In this document: one piece after another, positions 35,056 through 44,900 of the stretch
Layout of the letters: each line of letters starts with the position of its first letter
How positions within the stretch are numbered: position 1 is the first letter of the stretch
Origin: Micromonospora vinacea
GTDB taxonomy: Bacteria > Actinomycetota > Actinomycetes > Mycobacteriales > Micromonosporaceae
Assembly (NCBI RefSeq): GCF_015751785.1
Contig: NZ_JADOTY010000001.1
Coordinates: 4,588,001 to 4,652,000 of the forward strand
Direction: 5' to 3'
Length of the DNA: 64,000 nucleotides
Translations under genes and position numbers: made by a program
The notes under the pieces: model-generated
Told to the model about the DNA's origin: nothing
What the model saw: the letters and a program-made list of their open reading frames with translations, nothing else
Database searches by the model: none

Positions 35056-35966
35056 CAGCGTCGCACCGCCCCGAGCGTCACACCGGCGATGAGGTGCTTG
35101 CGCACCAGGTACGCGAAGACGAGCACCGGTAGGGCGAAGACCATGGAGGCGGCGGCCACGAGACCCCAGTCCGTAGTGGTGCCGCCGATGAGGCCGGCGA
35201 TGGCGGGTGGGGCCGTCCGCACGCTGTCGCTGGAGGTGAGGAAGGTGGCGAACACGAACTCGTTCCACGAGAAGATGAGTGCGAAGACCGCCGTCGCGGC
35301 GATGCCGGGTACGAGCAGCGGCAGGGTGTATCGCCAGAACGCCTGCAGACGGGTGTAGCCGTCGAGCATGGCGGCGTCCTCGTACTCCGCGGGCACCTCG
35401 TCGACGAACCCCTTCATCATCCAGATCGTGAACGGGACGTTGAACGCGGCGTAGATGAGGATCAGGCCGAGCTTGCTGTCGATGAGTCCGGCCTGGCGGT
35501 ACATGAGGAAGATCGGGATCACGACCACCACGGGCGGCATGAAGCGGGTGGACAGGATGAAGAACAGTTGGTCCTTCTTGGCCTTCACGGCGAAGCGTGA
35601 GTAGGCCCAGGCCGCCGGGACCCCCAGCACGGTGGCGAGCACCGTGGAGACCCCGGCGACCACCACCGAGTTGAGGAACGAGACGGACAAGGCCGAGCGA
35701 CCACCGTCCGGGGCGACGAACACGTCCTTGAAGTGGTCCAGAGTGACGTCGAAGTCGAAGAACTTCGCCGGGATGGCGTAGACGTCACGGTTCTCCTTGA
35801 TGGACGTCTCGATCATCCACAGCACCGGAAAGAGCATCACGACGGCCAGTACGGTCAGCAGCGCGACCTCCAGCGCGGAGCGGCCCCGGCCGCGAAATCG
35901 GCGCGCGGGAGGCGTGTGATCCCGGGCAGGACCCGCGGACACGGCCTCGTCGACGGAGACGGCCAT
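35055..35966 (-). CDS. ABC transporter permease, CUT1 (MalG type)
   Basis: 303 residues from the ATG at 35966, which overlaps the preceding permease stop as TGATG. It has six membrane helices after a basic, Pro-rich N terminus. The EAA loop is at EVPAEYEDAAMLDGYTRLQAFWRYTLPLLVPGI, the MalG-type cytosolic coupling helix that contacts the ATPases. The open frame extending to 36752 is antisense in character and discarded. It pairs with the MalF-type permease to form the channel. Confidence 0.92.
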   Translation of the reverse strand: MAVSVDEAVSAGPARDHTPPARRFRGRGRSALEVALLTVLAVVMLFPVLWMIETSIKENRDVYAIPAKFFDFDVTLDHFKDVFVAPDGGRSALSVSFLNSVVVAGVSTVLATVLGVPAAWAYSRFAVKAKKDQLFFILSTRFMPPVVVVIPIFLMYRQAGLIDSKLGLILIYAAFNVPFTIWMMKGFVDEVPAEYEDAAMLDGYTRLQAFWRYTLPLLVPGIAATAVFALIFSWNEFVFATFLTSSDSVRTAPPAIAGLIGGTTTDWGLVAAASMVFALPVLVFAYLVRKHLIAGVTLGAVRR

Positions 35967-36916
35967 CAGCCCTCCTTGAGCTTGTTCAGGTAGCGCAGGT
36001 AGAGCTGCGTGAGGACGATGACGACGAGGACCATGAGAATCCCGTACGCCGAGGCGGTTCCGGTGTTGAAGCCCAGGAACGCGACCTTGTAGATGTGGAA
36101 CGACAACGTCTCGGTGGAGACACCCGGGCCTCCGTTGGTGAGGATGTAGACGAGGTCGAACAGCCGGAAGGCCTCGATGGCCCTGAACATCACGGCAATG
36201 AGCAGCAGTGGCCACACCAGCGGAAGGGTGATGGTGCGGAACCGGAACCACTCGGACGCCCGGTCGATCGAGGCGGCCTCGTAGAGGTACTTGGGCACCG
36301 CGGTGAGGCCCGCAAGTGCGATGAGCATGATGAACGGCGTCCACTGCCAGGTGTCGACCACGACCAGGGACAGCAGTGCCGTCCGCTGCCGGGTGAGCCA
36401 CTCCACCTGCCCCAGACCGACCGAGCCGAGCATGCTGTTGATCACGCCGAACTGCGCGTCGAGCATGAATCGCCAGAACAGCCCGACCACGACCGGCGAC
36501 AGCATCATCGGAACCAGGAACAGGGTGGTCAGCACTCCTCGGCCGTGCGTGCGCCGTGAGATCAGGTAGGCGATGCCGAAACCGAGCACGGTCTGCAGGC
36601 CGACCGCGCCGACCACGTAGATCAACGTCGTCAGGGCCCTCGTGTGGACCTGCGCCGACGTCAGGATGGCGGTGTAGTTCCCGAACCCGATGAAATTGGC
36701 GGGCCCCCCGCGGGTGGCCGAGTAGTCGGTGAAGGACAGGTACAACGCCCACAGCAACGGGAACACCGACATGGCGAGCAACAGCAGCATCGCGGGGGAG
36801 ATGAAGGCAACGGCGAGCCCGCGGTCGCTCAGCCGGCGGGACCGACCCCGGGCAGGTGGCGGCGCGGATGCCACCTGCCCGGGGTGGTCGGTCGTCAGAG
36901 GGACGGCGTCACTCAC
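35966..36916 (-). CDS. ABC transporter permease, CUT1 (MalF type)
   Basis: GTG start at 36916, overlapping the solute-binding stop as GTGA; 316 residues. Six membrane helices begin at LAVAFISPAMLLLLAMSVFPLLWALYLS. The loop YLYEAASIDRASEWFRFRTITLPLVWPLL is the EAA motif facing the ATPases. LVYILTNGGPGVSTETLSFHIYKVAF is the family's conserved late segment. The frame reaching back to 37192 is low-complexity and non-coding. Confidence 0.92.
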   Translation of the reverse strand: MSDAVPLTTDHPGQVASAPPPARGRSRRLSDRGLAVAFISPAMLLLLAMSVFPLLWALYLSFTDYSATRGGPANFIGFGNYTAILTSAQVHTRALTTLIYVVGAVGLQTVLGFGIAYLISRRTHGRGVLTTLFLVPMMLSPVVVGLFWRFMLDAQFGVINSMLGSVGLGQVEWLTRQRTALLSLVVVDTWQWTPFIMLIALAGLTAVPKYLYEAASIDRASEWFRFRTITLPLVWPLLLIAVMFRAIEAFRLFDLVYILTNGGPGVSTETLSFHIYKVAFLGFNTGTASAYGILMVLVVIVLTQLYLRYLNKLKEG

Positions 36917-38319
36917 AGTCCGCCGCCGCCCTTGCGGCTGCTCGAGTCGAGCACGCTCTGCTGCTCCTTGGCGATGTCGTCGAGCGCATCCTTCGGCTTC
37001 TTCGCGCCGTTGAGAGCCGCGTTCACGTTGGTGTTCTCGATGTCGACGAGGCGCGCGTACTCGGGCACGTTCCACATGTCCCGCATCCGCGGAACCGAGT
37101 CGGTGTACACCTGGTTGAACGGCCCGGCGTTGAGGAACTCGGGCGACTCCAGGGCGTCCGTACGCGATGGCACCCCACCGGCCGCGGCCCACTTCTTCTG
37201 GACGTCAGCCCGCTCGAACCACTTCATGAAGTTCAGGGCCTCGGCCTGCTTTTCCTTGGAGGAGTAGGCCGACACGTGCATGCCCATACCGCCGAGAGGG
37301 ACCAGGTTCGTCTTCTGGCTCGGAAGGGTGGCGAAACCCAGCTTGTCGAGAATCTGCTTCCGCGTGGTGCCGAGTGTCGACTGCTTCGGATCGAGCAGGC
37401 CGCCGCTCGCGGCGATCCAGTTGAACGCGATGCATGCCTTGCCCTGGGCGACCGCCGCGTTCACCTCGTCGATGAACCAGTTGCCGGAGCCCTTGGCGGT
37501 CAGCGGCTTCATCTTGTTGACCAGGACGTCCATCGCCTCCTGGCCCGCAGCGTCGTTGAGGACGCCGTCGATCTTGCGCGACTTGGAGTCCCAGAGGTTG
37601 CCGCCGTAGACGCCGTTGACCGTGTTGTAGGTGACGGCCGCGGCGTCGGAGCCGTTCGCCTGGTGGAAGGCCAGCCCGCTGACGCCGGGGTTGTCCGCCT
37701 GGCACTTCTCGGCGGCCGCGATCATCTGGTCCCAGGTCTGCGGTGGCTTGTCGCCGATCAGGTCCTTGCGGTAGATCATCGTCCAGGTGTCGCCGAGCAG
37801 CGGAAGTCCGTACAGGCTGGCGTTCTCGTCGCGCTTGCCGGTCTCCGCCTGGGGGAACTGGCCGTAGGCCGCCAGGAGGTACGGGTTGTAGGCGTTGACG
37901 TCGATGTTCTCTTTGACGAAGTCGGTGAGGTCGAGGATGTTGCCGTTCGTCACGGCCTCGCCGATGTGTTGGGAATCCAGGATCGCGATGTCGAAGTCGG
38001 TCTTGCGCGCGGCGAACTGGGTGAACATCGCGTCGTGCCAGTTCGCGTTCGGCACGGTGTTGACCTTGATGGTCGCGTTCGGCCGTTCCTTCTTGTACTC
38101 CGTGTTCGCGAAGGCTTCCAGTGCCTGGGCGGGGGGCCAGTCGAACCAGATGAAGCTGAGGGTCTGCGGGGCCGTGGTGAGCTCCGGGATGGTCGCCGGC
38201 GCCTTCGGGGCGCTCGCCTTCGCGCCGTCGTCCTTGCCGTCACCGCAAGCCGCCACGGTCGTGGCCACCAGCAGCATGGCCGCCGTCGCCAGCTGCACCT
38301 TTCGACCGCGTATGGACAT
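36913..38319 (-). CDS. Extracellular solute-binding lipoprotein, family 1
   Basis: AGGACGA precedes the ATG at 38319 (MSIRGRKVQLATAAML); an in-frame ATG at 38346 is an alternative. 468 residues. The signal sequence ends in the lipobox VAAC (TTVAACGDGKDD), anchoring the mature protein. The type-1 SBP fold shows FIWFDWPPAQALEAFANTEYKKERPNA, FDIAILDSQHIGEAV, YGLPLLGDTWTMIYRKDLI, and GLLDPKQSTLG...GMGMHVSAYSSKEKQAEALNFMKWF. The last two are the usual ligand-site and hinge motifs of the sugar/polyol branch. First gene of the transport operon; the ligand is unknown. Confidence 0.92.
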   Translation of the reverse strand: MSIRGRKVQLATAAMLLVATTVAACGDGKDDGAKASAPKAPATIPELTTAPQTLSFIWFDWPPAQALEAFANTEYKKERPNATIKVNTVPNANWHDAMFTQFAARKTDFDIAILDSQHIGEAVTNGNILDLTDFVKENIDVNAYNPYLLAAYGQFPQAETGKRDENASLYGLPLLGDTWTMIYRKDLIGDKPPQTWDQMIAAAEKCQADNPGVSGLAFHQANGSDAAAVTYNTVNGVYGGNLWDSKSRKIDGVLNDAAGQEAMDVLVNKMKPLTAKGSGNWFIDEVNAAVAQGKACIAFNWIAASGGLLDPKQSTLGTTRKQILDKLGFATLPSQKTNLVPLGGMGMHVSAYSSKEKQAEALNFMKWFERADVQKKWAAAGGVPSRTDALESPEFLNAGPFNQVYTDSVPRMRDMWNVPEYARLVDIENTNVNAALNGAKKPKDALDDIAKEQQSVLDSSSRKGGGGL

Positions 38320-38737
38320 TCGTCCTGTTCGCTGTGGATACCGCATCTTCTGGCCTGCTTTCTGGGGTGGGGACTTCTAGAGCCTCGCTATGTGCTTCGC
38401 CGAGCAGTTGCTGGGTGGTTCAGGCGTGTTGCCGGGCTGTCGCGTGGGCCGACCCGCGGGCCGGCGTCACGAGTGCGCCGCGATGCGCCGGGTCTTCATG
38501 CCGTCGAAAGGTCCTTCGGCCCAGCTGCGGCCCGGTGACGAACCGAGCGGGACGTCGAGCATGCTCGTGGGAGCTCCAGGCGACCGAAGTAGGGCGGTGG
38601 CGGGCGGTTCCGCGATGGTGCAGATGGCGGACGTCCGTCGCTTTTCCTATACGATCGCGTGGGGGCGTCAGCATGCCGCAGTGTGGTGACTGGTGTCAAT
38701 AGGTTCGCGAAGGCGCAAGAAGGGACCTCACGTCACG
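38320..38737. promoter_or_regulatory. Divergent control region of transporter operon and GntR gene
   Basis: About 418 bp serves the divergent starts at 38319 and 38738. It contains TCCTATACGATCGCG (38644-38658) as a possible -10/operator area, but the FadR-type TNGTNNNACNA operator is not clear. It is the obvious place for GntR binding. No ORF in it is convincing. Confidence 0.5.
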
Positions 38738-39481
38738 ATGGACGACGAAGCGATGAACGCGCGGGGCCGTAGGGCCGTGACGGGCGGAACGCCGCCGGGA
38801 AGATCCGGCGGCCGGCTTGCCGACGAGGTGTACGACACGCTGCTCGGACAGCTGATGTCGCTACGGATCGAGCCTGGCTCCCGCGTCACGATCGACGTCC
38901 TGGCGCGAGAGCTGGGGGTCTCGCAGACGCCGATCCGAGACGCTCTGAACCGCATGGAGGCCGAGGGTCTGGTCGTGCGTGTTCCCCATGCCGGCTACCG
39001 CATCCCACCACAGATCACCCGTCACCGATTCGAGGACATGCTCGAGGTCCGCCTGCTCCTCGAGCCGGCAGCGGCACGCAGATCCGCCGAACGCGCATCC
39101 TCCGAGCAGGTGGCCGGCCTGCGACGAATGCTGGAGGAGATGGCGGAGCTGGAGGAGGGCAAGGGCCCGATGGCCTACGGCGCCTTCGGGCTACGCGACG
39201 CCGCGTTTCACGATCTCGTCGCCCTGAGCGCCGAGAACCAGGTCATCCGGGAAGCGCTCGCTCGCCTGCACAGCCACGTGCACCTCTTCCGGCTTCACCA
39301 CGACACCCAGGTCACTCACCTGGCCATGGCCGAGCACGAGGACGTTGTGGCCGCGATCGCCGCGCGTGACCCCGACGCCGCCGCCTACGCAATGCGTCGA
39401 CACATCCTGCGGTCCGGCGAGCGTTTCCGACGATTCTTCGACGAGGTCGAGGGCGTGGGCGCAATAGCGGTAGAGGCTTGA
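38738..39481 (+). CDS. GntR/FadR-FCD transcriptional regulator
   Basis: ATG at 38738 with GGGA in the preceding 20 bases; 247 residues. The N-terminal wHTH is at ~25-95 (YDTLLGQLMSLRIEPGSRVTIDVLARELGVSQTPIRDALNRMEAEGLV). The C-terminal FCD domain, ~100-235, has metal-ligand candidates in DAAFHDLVALSAENQVI, HSHVHLFRLHHD and HEDVVAAIAARDPDAAAYAMRRHI. FCD-type regulators bind organic acids, usually derepressing the divergent catabolic or transport operon. The neighbouring SBP operon is the likely target. A DJ-1 and a hydrolase gene follow on the same strand. Confidence 0.9.
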   Translation: MDDEAMNARGRRAVTGGTPPGRSGGRLADEVYDTLLGQLMSLRIEPGSRVTIDVLARELGVSQTPIRDALNRMEAEGLVVRVPHAGYRIPPQITRHRFEDMLEVRLLLEPAAARRSAERASSEQVAGLRRMLEEMAELEEGKGPMAYGAFGLRDAAFHDLVALSAENQVIREALARLHSHVHLFRLHHDTQVTHLAMAEHEDVVAAIAARDPDAAAYAMRRHILRSGERFRRFFDEVEGVGAIAVEA

Positions 39482-39570
39482 CGGGCGGACCGGGCCGAGG
39501 AATGCTGACCCCGATCGATCAGATCGGATTGGATCCACCTCACCCGCCACCGACATGCGAGGAGAAGCAG

Positions 39571-40140
39571 GTGCCCAGAGCGCTGCTCCTGACCGGCGAC
39601 GCCGCCGAGGAGCTCGACACCATGTATCCCTACTATCGCGTGCAGGAGGGCGGCTGGGACGTCGACGTCTCGTCACGGACGATGCGTGACGTGCAACTGG
39701 TCATCCACGAGTTCGACCCCAACTCCGACGCCTACGTGGAGAAGAACGGCCGGAAGCTGCCGGTCGACGTGCCCTGGGCCGAGGTCGACGTCGAGCGCTA
39801 TGACGCCCTCATCATCCCCGGGGGACGTGCCCCCGAGTGGATCCGGGTCGACGCCGACGTCAGGCGCATCACCGAGCACTTCTTCGCGCGCAACCTCCCC
39901 ATCGCGCTGGTGTGCCACGGCGCGCAGGTGCCAGCGGTCTACGGGCTGCTGAAGGGTCGAAAGACGGCGTGCTTCCCGCCCATCACCGGTGACATGGAGA
40001 ACGCGGGCGCGACGGTCATCGACGCTCCCGACGTCGTGGACGGCAACCTCGTCTCCTGCCGGGGATGGCCCGACATGCCGCAGTTCGGCAGGGCGATGAT
40101 GGAGCTCTTCTCGAAGTCGGTCGACCCCGCATCGGCATGA
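39571..40140 (+). CDS. DJ-1/PfpI-family protein
   Basis: The GTG at 39571 is preceded by AGGAG at ten bases and starts at VPRALLLTGDAAEELDTMYP, matching the family N terminus; upstream frame is not family. 189 residues. The nucleophile elbow ALVCHGAQVPAVYGL carries the conserved Cys, and ALIIPGGRAPEWIR the loop Gly-Gly. The second region, GNLVSCRGWPDMPQFGRAMMEL, provides the histidine/acidic neighbours. Such proteins act as glyoxalases, peptidases or deglycation enzymes. Its place in the regulon suggests aldehyde or reactive-product protection. Confidence 0.85.
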   Translation: MPRALLLTGDAAEELDTMYPYYRVQEGGWDVDVSSRTMRDVQLVIHEFDPNSDAYVEKNGRKLPVDVPWAEVDVERYDALIIPGGRAPEWIRVDADVRRITEHFFARNLPIALVCHGAQVPAVYGLLKGRKTACFPPITGDMENAGATVIDAPDVVDGNLVSCRGWPDMPQFGRAMMELFSKSVDPASA

Positions 40141-40159
40141 GCACACCCGGCCTGCCCCG

Positions 40160-40981
40160 GTGACGGCACTTCGCACAGTCACAGTCGACGGCTCTCCCGT
40201 CCACCTCCTGGAGAGCGGCACCGGGCCCGCGGTGCTGATGCTGCACGGCTCCGGACCCGGCACGACCGGGTCCGGCGCCTGGGCAGCGACAGCGCAGGCG
40301 CTGGGCACGTCCTTGCACCTGGTGGCTCCTGACCAGGCGGGGTTCGGCCGTACACCTGTCCCGGAAGGCTCCAGGGGTGGGCTCCGGCTGTGGACGGAGC
40401 AGGCCGCGGGCCTGATGGACGCTCTCGGTATCGAGCACTACGCCGTGGTGGGTCACTCCATGGGCGGTGCCGTGGCGCTGGCCTTGGCGGCCGCGCGCCC
40501 CCAGCAGGTCACCCGTGTCGTGGCGGTCGCGACGATGGGCGCCCCCGGGGCGCCGCTGTCGGCCGAACTCGACGCGGTCTGGGCCGCCCCCGCCGGCCCA
40601 CTCGGGGCACGAGACATGCTGAGTCGCCTCGTCCTCGACCAGGCACTCGTGACCGATTCGGCAGTCGATGCCCGTGCAACCGCGATGCGAGAGGGGGCGG
40701 CCGCATTCGCGTCGTTGTTCCCTCCACCCAGGGCGCGATGGGTCGACGATCTCACCCTTTCGGCAGGAACGCTGGCCGCGGTGCGCGCGCCCGTGCTGCT
40801 CGTTCACGGCGCCGACGACCGAGTCACGCCCCTCGGGACGGCAGCCCCGCCCCTGCTCGAACACCTGGCCGATGTCCGTCTGCACGTGTTCGGCCGATGC
40901 GGGCACGTGCCGGCGATCGAGCACCCGCACGAGTTCAGGCAACTGCTGTCATGCTTCCTCCGCTGGGATCGAGGCCACTGA
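40160..40981 (+). CDS. Alpha/beta hydrolase, meta-cleavage-product hydrolase type
   Basis: GTG at 40160; the ATG at 40137 overlapping the previous stop gives only nine codons. 273 residues. The oxyanion motif LHGSGPGTTGSGAW resembles MCP hydrolases (BphD/HsaD: GSGPGxxxxxxF/W). Nucleophile Ser is in VVGHSMGGAVALAL, Asp in LLVHGADDRVTP, His in GRCGHVPAIEHP. The usual substrate of the family is a vinylogous 1,5-diketone from ring cleavage, but lactone and ester hydrolysis is also seen in close relatives. It completes the regulon with the DJ-1 protein. Confidence 0.85.
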   Translation: MTALRTVTVDGSPVHLLESGTGPAVLMLHGSGPGTTGSGAWAATAQALGTSLHLVAPDQAGFGRTPVPEGSRGGLRLWTEQAAGLMDALGIEHYAVVGHSMGGAVALALAAARPQQVTRVVAVATMGAPGAPLSAELDAVWAAPAGPLGARDMLSRLVLDQALVTDSAVDARATAMREGAAAFASLFPPPRARWVDDLTLSAGTLAAVRAPVLLVHGADDRVTPLGTAAPPLLEHLADVRLHVFGRCGHVPAIEHPHEFRQLLSCFLRWDRGH

Positions 40982-41036
40982 TTGCTGCGGCAGGTCCGCA
41001 GCGATGAGCTTCGACATGAGCTGCGGAGGTGGCGCA

Positions 41037-41558
41037 ATGGTGGTCCGACGCCGCTGGCTGTTCTGGGCCGCGGCAGCGGCAGTGTTGGGTGGCTGCAGCT
41101 CCGAGGTGAACAACCCGCACGAGGGTGTGCTACCCAAGGGTGAGAGCTTGGGCGAGATGCGCCAGCAAGCGGGCGAGGCCCTGACCCGCTATGACCAGGC
41201 GGTCAGCAACGCGCGTGGTTCTGCCACCGTTACTGTGACACCGCCGCCATGGAACTCCCCACCTGGCATCTCCATCGAATCAGCCACCGGTGCCAGGGCT
41301 GGTACCCGGTTGACTGTCACCTTCACCGGCACTCGGGGACCGGCAACGAGACCTTGCGGTGCCGACTACCACGCTGAGGCGGTCGAATCGGTCAACGGGG
41401 TCGTCGTCATCGTCATCGCCCAGCCTCATGCCACCAACGAGGTATGCACGCTTGCCGGCTACACGCGAACTGCCACTCTGAACCTGGCTCAACCTCTGCG
41501 CCAGCGGGTGGTCCTCGAAGCGAGGCAAGGGCAGCCGGTTCCGCTGGCCACCGAGTGA
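41037..41558 (+). CDS. Putative lipoprotein, unknown function
   Basis: GCGGAGGTGGCGCA precedes the ATG at 41037, an excellent ribosome site. 173 residues: RRR, a hydrophobic stretch and lipobox LGGC (WAAAAAVLGGCSS). The mature part has a helical start (SLGEMRQQAGEALTRYDQAV) and a beta-rich rest with one Cys pair (PCGADY...EVCTLAGYTR). It resembles small secreted actinobacterial lipoproteins without known role. It is not in the neighbouring regulon, given its separate promoter region. Confidence 0.75.
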   Translation: MVVRRRWLFWAAAAAVLGGCSSEVNNPHEGVLPKGESLGEMRQQAGEALTRYDQAVSNARGSATVTVTPPPWNSPPGISIESATGARAGTRLTVTFTGTRGPATRPCGADYHAEAVESVNGVVVIVIAQPHATNEVCTLAGYTRTATLNLAQPLRQRVVLEARQGQPVPLATE

Positions 41559-41561
41559 GCG

Positions 41562-41801
41562 CAGTGCGAGAGCCTCCTCTTGACCATGTCGAGCATCTGT
41601 TGGGTACGCCGTGCCCAGCCAGCCCCACACAGCGCCCTGCTCCTCGACCCGGGCCCGTAGCGGATCGAAGAAGTCACGACCGCTTCTGGTCATGTCGGTG
41701 ACGATCTCGTCGTTGGCAGTGGCGACCAGCGCATCGTCGAGGATCTCGTACCGCACGTGCAGCAGGTCCGCCTCGCTCCGCCCGCGCCCTTCCGAATACA
41801 A
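41562..41801 (-). pseudogene. Truncated protein fragment overlapping nothing known
   Basis: On the minus strand the frame reads SEADLLHVRYEILDDALVAT, then ANDEIVTDMTRSGRDFFDPL, with codon use consistent with coding. It then runs antisense into the lipoprotein gene instead of stopping, so the 3' part of this gene has been replaced. No family recognised. It lies in the 430-bp gap before the Tc locus and marks a rearrangement point. Confidence 0.4.
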
Positions 41802-41988
41802 CCGCGAAGTGCCGGCTCTGCCACCGGCCGTACCGGCAGTGCCCGCTGCCGTTCAGCCAGACGGGAAGGCGGATCTCGGACAGTGCGACGCTGGCGGGCC
41901 CGTCTGCTCCGCAGGATGCCAGGTAGCACTCGGTCGCACCGGCGTCAGACAGCCGCCGTCGCCGGCTGTCGGACGATCGGAGATGCTC

Positions 41989-44900
41989 ATGACCACCCCG
42001 ATGGGCTCGCGCCGGCACCGCCCCAGCGACGACGTCCGGCGGCTGCACACCGCGCTGCTGCGGATGCCCGTCGACATCGCCACCGACGAACTGGTCGACG
42101 CCCGGTACGGGCCGAGCACCCGTCGTGGGGTCGCCGAGTTCCAACGGACGCACAAGCTGCCGGTGACCGGCACTGTGGACGGGGCGACCCGGGACGCGGT
42201 GCAGATGGTGCTGGCCGAGCCGCCGTCGGGGTTCGTTGTGGTGGGTCGGGTGCGTTGGGTCGACGGGCAGCCGGCGAACGCTCTGACGGTCGGCGCGTTC
42301 GACCGGGACCTGCGGCACGCCGAGCAGCTCGGCGAGGCGACCACCGGGGACGACGGGTTGTATCGCGTCGACTATTCGCGGGACCGGTTCACCCGCTCCG
42401 AGAAGCAGTCCGCTGACCTGTTCGTCCGGGTGTCCGCTGGTGATCGCCTCCTGTCCGACCCGCCGCTGAGCGCGGTGTTGTTCAACGCCCCCGAGCTGGC
42501 TGTGCTCACAGTGGATCTGTCCGGTGGCGGGGACCGGGAACGCAGTGAGTACGAGCGGATCCTCGCCACGATCGTCCCGCTGCTCGGCCAGGTCCCGCTG
42601 TACGAGCTGCGGCAGGACGACGAGGCCGAGGATGTGACGTTCCTGGCCGCCGAGACCGGGCTGCCCGCGACGGCGTTGGCGCACTTCGGTGTGGCGCAGA
42701 AACTGGCCGCGTCCTACAAGCTGCCGGCGGTGTTCGCTTATGCGCTGTTCGCGGAGCGGACGCTGTTGACCACGAGCCGTACCGGCGCCGCGCTCGCCCG
42801 GTTCGACGTCGATCTGAACACCGAGCTGCGGCCGCTGTACTACGACATCGCCCTGTTGGACGAGCACATCGTCCGGAACGCCGTCGCTGACGCCGTGCGC
42901 CATCGGTACGTTCCCGAGGACCTGCTCGGCGAGCTTGACCGGATCCTCGACATGCTGGCCCGGGTGCGGCCGGAGGCCAAGGAGTACGTTGCGCAGGAAC
43001 GGCCGAAGGTGTTGTACGGGCGGGTGGAGCGGTTCCTCGCCGACGGCGCGCACGAGCGGGTCCAGAGTCTCCTCGCGGCCGACGCCGCCGGTGACCTGCC
43101 CGGGCTGATCGCCCGGCTGGCCGACGCGGCGGCGTTTCCCGACCGGTCTGCCGCCGAGGCGGCCGGCGCGGCGAGCGTGCTGGCCGACGTGCTCGGCTAC
43201 GACGAGACGATTGTCGACCGGGTCCGCGACCGTGAGGGAATCGAGCGGCCGGCCGACGTACGCCGGCTGGCCCGGCTGGCCCCGGCGGACTGGCGGCGGG
43301 TGTTGCGCGACAGCACCACTGATGTCCGGGTCGCCGGTCAGCCGGTCCGGCCGGAGCTGATCGACCTGCACGCCGGCGCGCTGGCCCGTAAGCTGGAGAA
43401 GCGTTATCCCACCACGGCCTTCACCGCCCAGCTCGAACGCGACGCAGGTGCCCTGGTCGGCACCGCAGCCGCTGCCGACCCCGCAGCCGCTGCCGACCCC
43501 GCAGCCGCTGCCGACCCCGCAGCCGCTGCCGACCCCGCAGCCGCTGCCGACCCCGCAGCCGCTGCCGACCCCGCAGCCGCTGCCGACGCCGGAGGCGAAC
43601 GACTCGACGGCAGCGGCGATCGGCCCGGCCCCGGTGGACGGCCCGAGCCCGAGGAACAGGCCGGCAACGACGGGCGGGCCAGCGTCGCCGAGCGGGCCTT
43701 CGGTGGGCACCGGGACGTGGTGCTCGAACTGCTCACCGCGAATCCGGACTTCGACCTCGCGACCGGCAATGTGGAGCGGCTGCTGCGGGACCACCCGGAG
43801 CGGCTGCGGACCGGGCGGCCGGCGCTCAAGGCCGCGCAGCGGATCTTCAAGCTGGCGCCGACCTATCGGCAGACGACGGCGTTGCTGGCCGCCGAAGTGC
43901 CGTCCGCGGCCCGGATCCACGCCCTCGGCGAGACGCGGTTCGTGGCCACCGCCGCGGACACCGGCCGGTTCAGCGACGAGCAGGCCCGGTCGGTGTATCG
44001 CCGGGCCGTGGACGTGCACGTGGCGAGCGGGCTGCTGGCCGGCGAACTCCAGAGCGCGGCGCGGGCGCTGCCGGTCCGGGCCCTGGGCGGCTCCGCGGCC
44101 CCGGACCTCACCCCGGTCAGCGCCGACTTTCCCAACCTGGCCAGCCTGTTCCAGCTCGCCGACTCCAGCTACTGCGAGCCGTGCCGCAGCGTGCACAGCG
44201 CCGCCGCGTACCTGGTGGACGTCCTTCAGTTCCTCGGTAACCGGCTGGTCACCGACGCCGACACGCCGGGTCCGGCCACCAAGGTCGCCCGGGACGTCCT
44301 GTACGGTCGCCGGCCGGACCTCGGCGACCTTGATCTGAGCTGCGAGAACACCGACCTTCCGCTGCCCTACCTGGACCTGGTGTGCGAGCTGCTGGAGGAG
44401 GCGGTGGCGCCGGACGCGGGCCTGGCGTTCGCCGGCCCGCTGAGCGGCGGCGTCGATCCGGTGGAGGCGCCGTCGGCCGGGCTGTTGAGCCTGTTGCAGG
44501 GCCAGGGTTGGCCGTTCACCGACCGTTCCCTCGTGTACGAGCCGGACCTGGCCGGGGCCCGCGTGGTACGGGACATCGGCGTGGTGGCCAAGGCGACCCC
44601 GGACGGGGCCGGCGGGTGGTTCGTGCGCCGGTTGCGTCAGACCACCGGCACCGCGCTGGAGTTGGCGGCCGCGCCGCAGTACGTGAACGCCGCCGCCTAC
44701 ACCCTGCTGGCGGGCAGCCGGTACGCGTTCGCCCTGCCGTTCGACCTGGCGCACGAGGAGACCCGCAGCTACTTCGCCCAGTTCGACGTCGCCCGGGCCG
44801 ACGTGATGCGGGCGCTGCGCCGGTTGGCGGGCCCGAGCGGCGAGGCCATCGCGGCCGAGGAACTGGGGATCAGCGACGCGCAGCGGCAGTTGGTGGTCAC

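Noticed and set aside
35055..36752. 565-residue single frame spanning the MalG-type permease
   Set aside because: Residues before the ATG at 35966 are antisense-like filler over the neighbouring permease gene.
43465..43590. CRISPR-like repeat array
   Set aside because: The units are contiguous 18-mers without spacers, inside a coding frame giving AAAADP; it is a coding tandem repeat.
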